A DNA stretch of 19,298 bases, from contig WLHW01000014.1 of assembly GCA_009702525.1 (NCBI GenBank), forward strand, positions 1-19,298, read 5' to 3'. Within the stretch, counting starts at the first letter, position 1. Every line of letters starts with the position of its first letter. Source of the stretch: Actinomycetota bacterium. Its GTDB lineage: Bacteria > Actinomycetota > Actinomycetes > Nanopelagicales > Nanopelagicaceae. The notes beneath the pieces were generated by a model. That model had not been told where the DNA came from, ran no database searches, and was given only the letters and a program-made list of their open reading frames with translations. Position numbers and translations under genes: made by a program. This document shows, piece by piece, positions 8,116 to 15,038 of the stretch.

Positions 8116-8137
8116 TAAGCCTAACTTTTAGGGCTTA
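8116..8137. promoter_or_regulatory. Inverted repeat in the divergent decarboxylase/aminotransferase promoter region
   Basis: taagcctaa (8116-8124) and ttagggctta (8128-8137) are complementary apart from one extra G, around a 3-nt centre. The left arm covers the -10 of the decarboxylase operon, and the right arm lies just upstream of the gabT promoter. A single repressor or activator bound here could coordinate both transcription units. Function is inferred from position. Confidence 0.45.
8118..8123 (-). promoter_or_regulatory. Predicted -10 of a leaderless promoter (decarboxylase operon)
   Basis: On the minus strand TAGGCT is followed by six nt (TACGCC) and then the ATG at 8111. A start site 7 nt after the -10 would fall on the A of the ATG, and no Shine-Dalgarno is present. 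The same layout recurs at four other genes in the window. No good -35 was seen. Confidence 0.55.
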
Positions 8138-8155
8138 GCTTGGGAAATATGGCCT

Positions 8156-8161
8156 TAGACT
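8156..8161 (+). promoter_or_regulatory. Predicted -10 of a leaderless promoter (gabT)
   Basis: TAGACT is followed by exactly six nt (TTGACC) and then ATG at 8168. No Shine-Dalgarno lies close to this ATG, so transcription probably begins at the start codon. The -35 region is not recognisable. Confidence 0.55.
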
Positions 8162-8167
8162 TTGACC

Positions 8168-9508
8168 ATGACCACACTTACCAATTTGACCCAAGAACGT
8201 CGTCTGGTTACCGCAATTCCGGGACCAAAATCTATTGAGGCCTTACAGCGCCGCAGTGAAGCGACTTCTGGTGGACTAGGTATTGCGATCCCAGTGATTA
8301 TCGAGCGCGCAAGTGATGCGATCTTGCTCGATATTGATGGCAATCAAATCATCGATCTTGGATCAGGCATTGGCGTAGTCAATGTTGGTAACTCTGCCAG
8401 CCGTGTTGTCGATCGCGTGATTGAGCAAGTACAGGCCTTTACACATACATGTTTCACAGTCGCGCCTTACATGAACTACATCGAAGTCTGCGAAAAGTTA
8501 AATAAATTAACACCTGGAACACATAAGAAAAAGTCGTTACTTGTGAACTCAGGTGCTGAAGCTGTTGAAAACGCCGTCAAGATTGCACGCCACTTTACTA
8601 AGCGTCCTGCAATTGTAGTTTTTGAACACAGCTATCACGGACGTACAAATTTAACTATGGCATTGACGGCTAAGAACATGCCGTACAAAGAGGGATTTGG
8701 TCCATTTGCTCCAGAGGTTTACAGAGTACCTATGCCTTATTCATTCCACTGGGTTGGCAATCAAGCCACAATCACTGAAGATGCTATCGAGATGATCACA
8801 CATAAGATTGATAAAGAGATCGGCGCGCATAATGTTGCCGCGATTTTGATCGAGCCAATTCAAGGCGAGGGCGGATTCATCGTTCCACCTAAGGGCTTCT
8901 TACCTGCTTTATCCAAGTACGCAACCGATAACGGTATTCTCTTTATCGCAGATGAAGTACAAACTGGTTTTGCACGCACAGGTCATATGTTCGCCGTAGA
9001 AAACGAAAATGTTGTGCCAGATATTCTTGTGACGGCTAAAGGCATTGCAGGTGGACTTCCACTTGCAGGCATTACTGGTCGAGCCGATGTCATGGACTCC
9101 GTTCATACGTCAGGCCTAGGCGGAACGTTTGGCGGAAATCCACTTGCTTGTGCCGCAGCACTTGGCGCAATAGAGACAATTGAGGCTGAGAACCTTGTAG
9201 CGCGTGCCCAACACATCGGTCAGATCTTGGGTGATTCACTTCGTGCGCTCGCTAAGAAATATCCAGTCATTGGTGAAGTCCGCGGTCGCGGCGCGATGCA
9301 AGCAGTTGAATTAGTAGAGGCTGGCACTAAGAATCCAAATACTGCGGCCATGAACGCCGTAGTGAAATATTGCCAAAGCAAGGGTGTTCTTGTTCTTACT
9401 GCTGGTACTTATTCAAACGTAGTTCGCTTCTTGCCTCCACTAGTCATTTCAGATGAGTTATTACTCGATGCCATGAGCGTTCTAGACGCGGCTTTTGCTT
9501 CACTCTAG
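8168..9508 (+). CDS. gabT: 4-aminobutyrate aminotransferase (class-III)
   Basis: Class-III PLP aminotransferase of 446 residues from ATG 8168. It has LVNSGAEAVENAVKIAR (about 125-141), the HSYHGRT loop, the cofactor aspartate in FIADEVQTGFARTG (Asp262), the Schiff-base lysine in VTAKGIAGG (Lys291), and GGTFGGNPLACAAAL. The overall pattern is that of actinobacterial GabT, which transfers the amino group of GABA to 2-oxoglutarate and gives succinate semialdehyde. Related enzymes accept 5-aminovalerate, beta-alanine, putrescine or taurine-like amines. An in-frame TTG two codons upstream (8162) is an alternative start, but the TAGACT-N6-ATG layout favours the ATG. It is divergent from the decarboxylase operon with a 56-bp shared promoter region. 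No succinate-semialdehyde dehydrogenase is adjacent unless the PuuC-like enzyme also serves. Confidence 0.92.
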   Translation: MTTLTNLTQERRLVTAIPGPKSIEALQRRSEATSGGLGIAIPVIIERASDAILLDIDGNQIIDLGSGIGVVNVGNSASRVVDRVIEQVQAFTHTCFTVAPYMNYIEVCEKLNKLTPGTHKKKSLLVNSGAEAVENAVKIARHFTKRPAIVVFEHSYHGRTNLTMALTAKNMPYKEGFGPFAPEVYRVPMPYSFHWVGNQATITEDAIEMITHKIDKEIGAHNVAAILIEPIQGEGGFIVPPKGFLPALSKYATDNGILFIADEVQTGFARTGHMFAVENENVVPDILVTAKGIAGGLPLAGITGRADVMDSVHTSGLGGTFGGNPLACAAALGAIETIEAENLVARAQHIGQILGDSLRALAKKYPVIGEVRGRGAMQAVELVEAGTKNPNTAAMNAVVKYCQSKGVLVLTAGTYSNVVRFLPPLVISDELLLDAMSVLDAAFASL

Positions 9509-9528
9509 AGGAGTAATTAACTCTCTAG
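9505..9528. terminator. Short hairpin between convergent gabT and regX3
   Basis: ctagaggagt (9505-9514) and actctctag (9520-9528) pair with one bulged G around a 5-nt loop. The hairpin spans both stop codons, so both genes end inside it. T-tracts are poor on both sides, so it may be a weak bidirectional terminator or a 3' stabiliser. Confidence 0.5.
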
Positions 9529-10203
9529 TTTGTACCCTAAGCCACGAATAGTCTGAATTAATACTGGGTTAGCTGGATCAACTTCAATCTTTGCGCGCAA
9601 ACGCTTGATATGAACATCTAGCGTTTTCGTATCGCCAAAATAATCGCCGCCCCATACCCGATCGATTAACTGCGAACGGGTTAAAACTCGGCCAGAGTTG
9701 CGCATTAAGAACTCTAGAAGTTCAAACTCTTTTAGCGGCAGGGCTATGGGATTACCGTCAATCGAGGCTTGATGACGCGCAGTATCTAATTTTATTGGCC
9801 CGACTGAAATAATTTCAGGATCTGTGCTTTGATCTGAATCGGCTACACCGCGGCGAAGTACAGCTTTGATGCGGGCAATTAATTCACGGGAAGAATAAGG
9901 CTTTGTAACATAATCATCAGCCCCGAGTTCTAATCCCACCACTTTATCAATTTCGGTATCTTTTGCCGTTAACATTATTATTGGTACCTGTGACGTTGTA
10001 CGAATAGATCTGCAGACTTCGATTCCAGAAACTTCCGGAATCATTAAATCCAAAAGAATTAAATCAGCACCATCGCGCGCGAACTTCTCAAGAGCCTCGC
10101 GCCCATTTTCAGCAATCGAAACGGTAAATCCCTCTTTGCCAAGCAAAAAGGAGAGAGCTTCGTGGAATGAGGCCTCATCTTCAACAATAAGAATGCGGGT
10201 CAT
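9517..10203 (-). CDS. regX3: OmpR-family response regulator RegX3/PhoP (phosphate)
   Basis: Response regulator of 228 residues. The receiver domain is at 1-~115 with acidic pocket Glu8/Asp9, phosphoacceptor Asp52 in LILLDLMIP, Thr79 and Lys101 (VTKPY). The C-terminal winged helix is at ~130-228 with RSQLIDRVWGGDYFGDTKTLDVHIKRLRAKIE, typical of OmpR/PhoB DNA-binding domains. It sits directly downstream of a SenX3-type kinase, with the ATG overlapping the kinase stop as ATGA, and across from phoU-pst. It is therefore the phosphate-starvation regulator (RegX3 in mycobacteria, PhoP in Streptomyces). It should bind the GTTCACC repeats in the senX3-phoU gap and before pstS. All residues needed for phosphorylation are present. 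Confidence 0.93.
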   Translation of the reverse strand: MTRILIVEDEASFHEALSFLLGKEGFTVSIAENGREALEKFARDGADLILLDLMIPEVSGIEVCRSIRTTSQVPIIMLTAKDTEIDKVVGLELGADDYVTKPYSSRELIARIKAVLRRGVADSDQSTDPEIISVGPIKLDTARHQASIDGNPIALPLKEFELLEFLMRNSGRVLTRSQLIDRVWGGDYFGDTKTLDVHIKRLRAKIEVDPANPVLIQTIRGLGYKLES

Positions 10204-11264
10204 ACGTCCAACTCCTTGGCTATATAGGACAGCGGCAGGCGCAGGGAAAAAGTGCTGCCAACATTAGGTGCACTCCAGACAGTAACTTCACCACCATGTT
10301 TGAGAGCGACGTGTTTAACGATTGAAAGACCAAGGCCTGTTCCACCAGTTTGGCGTGATCGGGCTGGGTCTACTCGATAGAAACGCTCAAAGATTCTTTC
10401 GGTTTCTTGTTCAGAGATTCCAATACCTTGATCTGCCACACTTATATTTACAATTGAATCTTCTACTTGTGTAGTCACAGAGACTTTAGTTCCTTCGGGT
10501 GAATAATTTATTGCATTTTCAATTAAATTTTGTATTGCCATTACCAGTTGCTCTCGATCACCCATAACGTAAATATTTTCAGTGGGCATGTTGGAAACTG
10601 ATATTGCGCGACTATCTGCCGAAATCTGACTTTGGTCGATTGCTGAGTTGATCAAATCTTGGACATCTAACTCTTTTGCAACTTGCAGTGGATCTGAATC
10701 TTGCAAACGTGAGAGATTAATTATTTCTTGCACCAGATCTGTCAGGCGTTTAGCTTCAGATTGCATGCGAGTGGCAAATTTAGCCACCGCCTCTGGATCC
10801 TCTTTAGCGCCTAAGACGGCTTCACTTAAAAGAAGGAGTGCACCTATCGGAGTTTTTAATTCATGCGAGATATTGGCTACAAAATCGCGTCGAACATCGT
10901 GAACACGTTGAGCCTCACTTTCATCGCTCACTAGTACCAATACGAGATCCTCTGGAGTCAATGGAATCACTTTGACTGTCAGCTCATGTTTTCCTTCGCC
11001 GATGGGTCCTCGAGGAATCTCGATAACACCCGTCTGCTTTTTATTAGTGCGCCGAACAACCCGTACTGTGGCCATGAGCTCAGGGCTCTGGACTTTTCCA
11101 TCTTTAAGAATGCCAAGTTGTTCAGTGCCGGCACTTGCAAAAATCGGCACCTCACCAGCAGAGACGATAAAGGAGTGGCTATCTAGTTGGTCTAGAACCT
11201 CTATGAGCATCGCTGGAAGTTCGCGGACTCGTGCATCGAGCTCGGCATCGCGACGAAACTTCAT
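10200..11264 (-). CDS. senX3: Sensor histidine kinase, SenX3-like, without membrane helices
   Basis: Histidine kinase of 354 residues. A PAS-like region spans ~15-115. The DHp box RRDFVANISHELKTPIGAL carries the phosphorylated His134. The N box (NLIENAINYSPEG, 246-258), G1 (DQGIGI, 278), F box (FERFYR, 292) and G2 (TGGTGLGLS, 306-314) complete the ATPase domain. It matches mycobacterial SenX3 from the PAS region on, but mycobacterial SenX3 begins with membrane-spanning helices and this protein does not. An in-frame TGA two codons before ATG 11264 rules out an upstream extension. It therefore appears cytoplasmic and would sense phosphate status through PhoU/Pst contact rather than by its own membrane domain. 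The ATG is preceded by TAGAGT plus 6 nt, suggesting a leaderless transcript. It is co-transcribed with regX3. Confidence 0.9.
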   Translation of the reverse strand: MKFRRDAELDARVRELPAMLIEVLDQLDSHSFIVSAGEVPIFASAGTEQLGILKDGKVQSPELMATVRVVRRTNKKQTGVIEIPRGPIGEGKHELTVKVIPLTPEDLVLVLVSDESEAQRVHDVRRDFVANISHELKTPIGALLLLSEAVLGAKEDPEAVAKFATRMQSEAKRLTDLVQEIINLSRLQDSDPLQVAKELDVQDLINSAIDQSQISADSRAISVSNMPTENIYVMGDREQLVMAIQNLIENAINYSPEGTKVSVTTQVEDSIVNISVADQGIGISEQETERIFERFYRVDPARSRQTGGTGLGLSIVKHVALKHGGEVTVWSAPNVGSTFSLRLPLSYIAKELDV

Positions 11265-11270
11265 ACATCA

Positions 11271-11276
11271 ACTCTA
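11271..11276 (-). promoter_or_regulatory. Predicted -10 of a leaderless promoter (senX3)
   Basis: On the minus strand TAGAGT is followed by six nt (TGATGT) and then ATG at 11264, with no Shine-Dalgarno. The Pho-box array begins about 27 bp further upstream, so RegX3 could act at or above the -35 position. Confidence 0.5.
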
Positions 11277-11303
11277 TAGCCTTGATTTAGGTGGCGAACT
11301 CTC

Positions 11304-11347
11304 GTTTACCGTGCGTTCACCTTGGCGTCAGCAGCCATTCACCTGAC
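11304..11347 (+). promoter_or_regulatory. Pho-box array, four 11-bp units (RegX3/PhoP operator)
   Basis: Four units start at 11304 (GTTTACC), 11315 (GTTCACC), 11326 (CGTCAGC, weak) and 11337 (ATTCACC), spaced exactly 11 bp. This matches the Streptomyces PHO box, which is built of 11-nt repeats of GTTCACC type and lies in the same phoR/phoP-phoU divergent gap. The last unit ends 5 bp before the phoU -10. RegX3 is the natural ligand, and the array could control both senX3-regX3 and phoU-pst. Confidence 0.8.
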
Positions 11348-11352
11348 CCGCA

Positions 11353-11358
11353 TAGGTT
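11353..11358 (+). promoter_or_regulatory. Predicted -10 of a leaderless promoter (phoU-pst operon)
   Basis: TAGGTT, then six nt (TTGGCC), then ATG at 11365. It lies 5 bp after the last Pho-box unit, which would occupy the -35 region, as expected for a RegX3-activated promoter without its own -35. Confidence 0.6.
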
Positions 11359-11364
11359 TTGGCC

Positions 11365-12015
11365 ATGGCCCTAATCCGATCCGTATTCCAAGATGAGCTT
11401 GATGGCGTTTCTCAATCCCTTGTAGATTTGACTGAGATGGTCGCGGCCTCAATCTTAAAAGCTACAACATCAGTTTTAACATGCGACCTCAAACTAGCCG
11501 AAGAAGTCATTGCTACTGATGACCACATTGATAATTTTCAGCATGACTTAGATGCCAGAATCATCGACATCATCGCCCGTCAACAGCCCGTTGCATCAGA
11601 TCTTCGTGCACTTGTTACTGCGTTACGAATGAGTGCTGATCTAGAGCGCATGGGTGATATGTCTCATCACATTGCAAAAATCTCTCGGCTACGACATCCA
11701 GAGCCTGCGGTTCCTCAGGAGCTCGTTTCTATCTTTGAAGCAATGGGTGCGGCTGCAGAGAAGATCACAAATAAGACGGGGATTGTTATTGCAACTCGCG
11801 ACACCGAGATGGCGCTAGAAGTTGAAAGAGATGATGATGAGATCGACAAGTTGCACAGACAATTAATTGGAACTTTAGTAGATCCAAATTGGTCACATGG
11901 CGTTGAAACAGCGATTAACTTAACTTTGTTGGGGCGCTACTACGAGCGATATGCCGATCATGCAGTATCGGTTTCACGTCGAGTTTATTTCTTGGTTACA
12001 GGAAAGTACGCGTAA
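11365..12015 (+). CDS. phoU: Phosphate signalling protein PhoU
   Basis: All-helical cytoplasmic protein of 216 residues with two PhoU repeats (about 10-95 and 115-205). Family residues are seen in VASDLRALVTALRMSADLERMGDMSHHIAK and in the second-half equivalent INLTLLGRYYERYADHAVSVSRRV, whose acidic metal-cluster residues are intact. PhoU passes the state of the Pst transporter to the sensor kinase and damps phosphate uptake. ATG 11365 is preferred over the in-frame TTG at 11359 because TAGGTT-N6 places the transcript start on the ATG. It is followed 6 bp later by pstC. Since the SenX3 homologue here lacks membrane helices, PhoU is the likely physical link between transporter and kinase. Confidence 0.93.
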   Translation: MALIRSVFQDELDGVSQSLVDLTEMVAASILKATTSVLTCDLKLAEEVIATDDHIDNFQHDLDARIIDIIARQQPVASDLRALVTALRMSADLERMGDMSHHIAKISRLRHPEPAVPQELVSIFEAMGAAAEKITNKTGIVIATRDTEMALEVERDDDEIDKLHRQLIGTLVDPNWSHGVETAINLTLLGRYYERYADHAVSVSRRVYFLVTGKYA

Positions 12016-12021
12016 AGATTT

Positions 12022-13005
12022 GTGAGTACACAAGAACTCCAGATTCCTTTACCGCGTGAAATTACAACTGAACCAAGACGTTCAGATAAAATTTTTCGAG
12101 GTGTCGTTACTATTGGTGGGCTTTCATCATTAGTGCTGCTTGGATTAATTGCTCTTTTTCTTGGATATCGTGGATTTGAAGTTTTGCGCCAAGAGGGAAT
12201 TGGCTTCATTACGCACTCGGACTGGTCAATCTCAACTGATGACGCCGGAAATGTGATTGATAGTCATTTTGGCTTAGCTGCGATGTTAGTTGGAACGATT
12301 CTTTGTTCACTGATTGCCGTGGTCATTGCGCTCCCAATCTCAGTATTTTCAGCGCTTTTCTTGAACTTTTACGCCCCTGAATGGTTGAAGAAGTTCCTCA
12401 TTACCGTCATTGACATGATGGCAGCCTTCCCATCTATTCTCTTCGGCATTTGGGGCTTCCTTGTCTTAATGCCCAGCATTGAATATTGGGCAAAACTCTT
12501 GCATCGATATTTAGGCTTCATACCGATTTTCGATATGCAAGTGCCGGTTTTTACCCGTTCACCATTTGTTGCAGGTGTCGTCTTATCAATCATGATTATT
12601 CCAATCATCACATCGGTTTCGCGCGAGATATTTTCACAGGCGCCCCTTGATCGAATTCAAGCTGCATATGCCCTTGGTGCAACGCGGTGGGCCATGATTA
12701 AGGCAGTTGTGATTCCTCATGGACGCAGTGGTGTAATCGGCGGAGCTATGTTAGGGCTTGGACGTGCGATGGGAGAAACTGTCGCGGTCTTCACCGTGTT
12801 AAATATTGTTTTCCAGATCAATTGGGAAATGTTATTAGGCGCTGGTGGAAATGTGGCCTCACTTATTATTTTAAAGTTTGGTGATGCTAGTCCGTATGAA
12901 ATTAAGGCGTTGATGGCTGCTGGTTTAGTTCTTTTCTTGCTGACTTTACTGGTTAATGGTTTAGCAAATCTGATTGTGAAGACAACTGGAAAGTCAGGTC
13001 GATGA
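12022..13005 (+). CDS. pstC: Phosphate ABC transporter permease PstC
   Basis: Integral membrane permease of 327 residues. It has a charged cytoplasmic N-terminus (1-~28), a first membrane helix at ~30-52, the periplasmic-side stretch GIGFITHSDWS, and five further helices. The PstC hallmarks AAFPSILFGIWGFLVL and the coupling loop AYALGATRWAMIKAVVIPHGRSGVIGGAMLGLGRAMGET are clear. It pairs with PstA to form the phosphate channel. The start is GTG 12022, 6 bp after the phoU stop with little room for a Shine-Dalgarno, so translation is probably coupled to phoU. Its stop overlaps the pstA start as ATGA. Confidence 0.94.
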   Translation: MSTQELQIPLPREITTEPRRSDKIFRGVVTIGGLSSLVLLGLIALFLGYRGFEVLRQEGIGFITHSDWSISTDDAGNVIDSHFGLAAMLVGTILCSLIAVVIALPISVFSALFLNFYAPEWLKKFLITVIDMMAAFPSILFGIWGFLVLMPSIEYWAKLLHRYLGFIPIFDMQVPVFTRSPFVAGVVLSIMIIPIITSVSREIFSQAPLDRIQAAYALGATRWAMIKAVVIPHGRSGVIGGAMLGLGRAMGETVAVFTVLNIVFQINWEMLLGAGGNVASLIILKFGDASPYEIKALMAAGLVLFLLTLLVNGLANLIVKTTGKSGR

Positions 13006-14051
13006 GCAACATAGATAGTGCAATTCCTACCAAGCCATGGAGAGCCTCCAATCGGGAACGTCTTACGGATATCAGTATTTTCTTGGGAGCCTTCATTTCG
13101 TCGTATGTATTCGTGGCACTAACGCCGATGAAAGGTAAACTTGCTTACTTCGCAGTTTTCTTTATTGCCTATGCTCTGTTTACATCTATCTTTAAGGCTC
13201 GACAACGAGGAAGTGCCGCGGCAAAAGATGCCTTAGTCAATTCACTTGTCGCTATTGGGGCAGTAGTTACCGTGATACCAGTATTTAGCATTTTGCTTAC
13301 CGTCCTGCGAAAAGGGCTTCCAGGGATAAGTTTTGGTCTCTTCACTCACGACATGGCCCTTGCCTCTCCCACGGACCCACTTAATAACGGTGGCTTATTG
13401 CATGCTATTACTGGAACCTTGACCTTAGTCGCAATTGCACTTGTGTTGAGTGTTCCTATCGGTATTTTGACTGCGTTGTATTTAACTGAAATTAAAGGAA
13501 GTTTCAAAGGTCCTATTCGCTTTTTAGTTCAAGCAATGAGTGGGGTACCTTCCATCGTTGCCGGCTTGTTCATCCTCTCTGCGGTTTTGTATCCGATTAC
13601 AAAAGCGTATTCGGGATTAATGGGTGCTCTCGCGCTAACAATTCTCATGATTCCTACGATTGCGCGTACATCTGAAGAAGTTCTCAATTTAATTCCAAAT
13701 GAACTGCGTGAAGCTGGAACCGCACTTGGTGGAACTCAATGGCGAACAGTTGCAATGATCGTTTTGCCAGCAGCTAAGAGTGGATTAACTACGGCGATAA
13801 TCTTGGGTGTAGCGCGAATTGCAGGTGAAACTGCGCCAATCCTGCTCTTAACTGGCGGTGGAGACACAGTAAATCCAAATGCATTTAATGGACCGATGGG
13901 TTCGTTGCCTTACTACATCTGGAAATCATTTAACGCAGGTTCACCAGAGGCAATTACTCGCGCATGGGCGGGCTTACTTGTATTAATTGGATTGGTATTA
14001 ATTCTCTTCACGTCGGCACGTCTCTTAGGATCTAGAAAGGCTGCCAAATGA
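13002..14051 (+). CDS. pstA: Phosphate ABC transporter permease PstA
   Basis: Second permease, 349 residues, about 50 longer than E. coli PstA. Two extra hydrophobic helices near residues 24-42 and 47-63 precede the core. The core starts at NSLVAIGAVVTVIPVFSILLTVL and contains AMSGVPSIVAGLFIL and the coupling loop EAGTALGGTQWRTVAMIVLPAAKSGLTTAIILGVARIAGETAPIL, both diagnostic of PstA. ATG 13002 overlaps the pstC stop (ATGA), which supports translation of the extended N-terminus. It forms the transmembrane channel with PstC. Confidence 0.94.
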   Translation: MSNIDSAIPTKPWRASNRERLTDISIFLGAFISSYVFVALTPMKGKLAYFAVFFIAYALFTSIFKARQRGSAAAKDALVNSLVAIGAVVTVIPVFSILLTVLRKGLPGISFGLFTHDMALASPTDPLNNGGLLHAITGTLTLVAIALVLSVPIGILTALYLTEIKGSFKGPIRFLVQAMSGVPSIVAGLFILSAVLYPITKAYSGLMGALALTILMIPTIARTSEEVLNLIPNELREAGTALGGTQWRTVAMIVLPAAKSGLTTAIILGVARIAGETAPILLLTGGGDTVNPNAFNGPMGSLPYYIWKSFNAGSPEAITRAWAGLLVLIGLVLILFTSARLLGSRKAAK

Positions 14052-14920
14052 CCACAGCACATGAAAGTGAGACAACAAAAATGCAGGTTCCCGTAAAGCC
14101 AAATTCCTTAGCCGACGTCGCACAAGTGTTAAGAACACCGGGCACTAAAGCTATAGGTACTGGTCTAGAGACTCGCGGAATACATGCATGGTTTGGAAAA
14201 CATCATGCGCTCTCAAATATCTCCTTAGGCTTTGCTGCCGGCACAGTTACCGCCTTAATTGGCCCCTCAGGCTGCGGAAAATCTACATTTATCCGCACGA
14301 TAAACCGCATGCACGAATTCATTCCAGGTGCTGCAATGGCGGGCGAAGTTTTACTTGATGGCAAAGATGTTTATGCACCGGGAACTGATGTGACGAAAAT
14401 TAGATTACAAATTGGAATGGTTTTTCAGAAGCCAAACCCATTTCCATCTATGACTATCGGTGAAAATGTTTTATCAGGACTAAAACTGGCTCAACTAAAA
14501 GTAGATAACAAAGATGACTTAATGCAAGAGTGTTTAGAGCGCGCAGGTTTGTGGAGTGAAGTAAAGGATCGTTTAGGGGCACATGGTGGTTCTTTATCCG
14601 GGGGACAGCAACAACGTTTATGTATCGCGCGTGCATTAGCTGTTCGTCCGCAAGTCTTGCTCATGGACGAACCGTGTTCAGCCCTTGATCCTGGATCAAC
14701 GCTTAGAATCGAAGACACGATTCGTCATTTATCAGAGACTATGACAATCATTATTGTTACCCACAATATGCAGCAGGCGGCACGCGTATCTGACTACACC
14801 GCCTTTTTCTTATCTGAAGGTGGTCCAGGCCAGATGATTGAAGTCGCACCTACCAGTGACATATTTTCACGCCCACAGGACCAGCGAACTGAAAACTACG
14901 TAACCGGGCGGTTTGGCTAG
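14048..14920 (+). CDS. pstB: Phosphate ABC transporter ATP-binding protein PstB
   Basis: ABC ATPase of 290 residues with all motifs: Walker A GPSGCGKST (72-80), Q-loop VFQKPNPFPSMT, signature LSGGQQQRL, Walker B VLLMDEPCSALDP, H-loop VTHNMQQAARVSD, and the PstB-type ending TENYVTGRFG. Compared with E. coli PstB it has about 30 extra N-terminal residues, mostly polar, of unknown use. The ATG overlaps the pstA stop as ATGA, although a second in-frame ATG at codon 12 would remove part of the tail. It powers phosphate import through PstCA and is the last gene before the hairpin at 14948-14978. Confidence 0.95.
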   Translation: MTTAHESETTKMQVPVKPNSLADVAQVLRTPGTKAIGTGLETRGIHAWFGKHHALSNISLGFAAGTVTALIGPSGCGKSTFIRTINRMHEFIPGAAMAGEVLLDGKDVYAPGTDVTKIRLQIGMVFQKPNPFPSMTIGENVLSGLKLAQLKVDNKDDLMQECLERAGLWSEVKDRLGAHGGSLSGGQQQRLCIARALAVRPQVLLMDEPCSALDPGSTLRIEDTIRHLSETMTIIIVTHNMQQAARVSDYTAFFLSEGGPGQMIEVAPTSDIFSRPQDQRTENYVTGRFG

Positions 14921-14922
14921 TC

Positions 14923-14944
14923 ATTTACCTATTGTTCACTTAGA
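14923..14944 (+). promoter_or_regulatory. Two-unit distal Pho box upstream of pstS
   Basis: ATTTACC (14923-14929) and GTTCACT (14934-14940) are spaced 11 bp, directly after the pstB stop. They lie in helical phase (44 bp, four turns of the repeat) with the proximal unit at 14978. This could be a distal RegX3 site for pstS. Confidence 0.55.
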
Positions 14945-14947
14945 AGT

Positions 14948-14984
14948 CGAAGAGCGTTTGGATTCCAAGCGCTCTTCGTTCATT
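14948..14984. terminator. Rho-independent-like terminator after pstB
   Basis: cgaagagcgtttgga (14948-14962) pairs with tccaagcgctcttcg (14964-14978) across one wobble, giving a ~14-bp GC-rich stem and a very short loop, followed by TTCATTT. It should cut most readthrough from pstCAB into pstS. The stem is symmetrical, and its 3' edge abuts the proximal Pho-box unit of pstS. Confidence 0.72.
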
Positions 14985-14999
14985 TAATCTCCATAGGTT
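14978..14999 (+). promoter_or_regulatory. pstS promoter: proximal Pho-box unit and -10
   Basis: GTTCATTTAAT (14978-14988) is an 11-nt Pho-box-like unit. Five nt later comes TAGGTT (14994-14999). The phoU promoter has the same geometry and the same hexamer (unit ending 11347, five nt, TAGGTT at 11353). Transcription would begin near 15006 and give a ~32-nt leader containing the AAAAAGGGG ribosome site, so unlike phoU this transcript is not leaderless. Confidence 0.6.
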
Positions 15000-15038
15000 T
15001 ACCCCGTAGTTCAAACTTACCTAAAAAGGGGAAATACA

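Noticed and set aside
10648..11346. Open frames on the plus strand opposite senX3
   Set aside because: The minus-strand frame carries every histidine-kinase motif; the plus frames show serine/arginine-rich composition typical of antisense reading.
14997..15021. GTTTACC, GTTCAAA and ACTTACC just before pstS as a third Pho array
   Set aside because: Spacings are 12 and 6 bp rather than 11, and the run would lie around the predicted transcript start and ribosome site.
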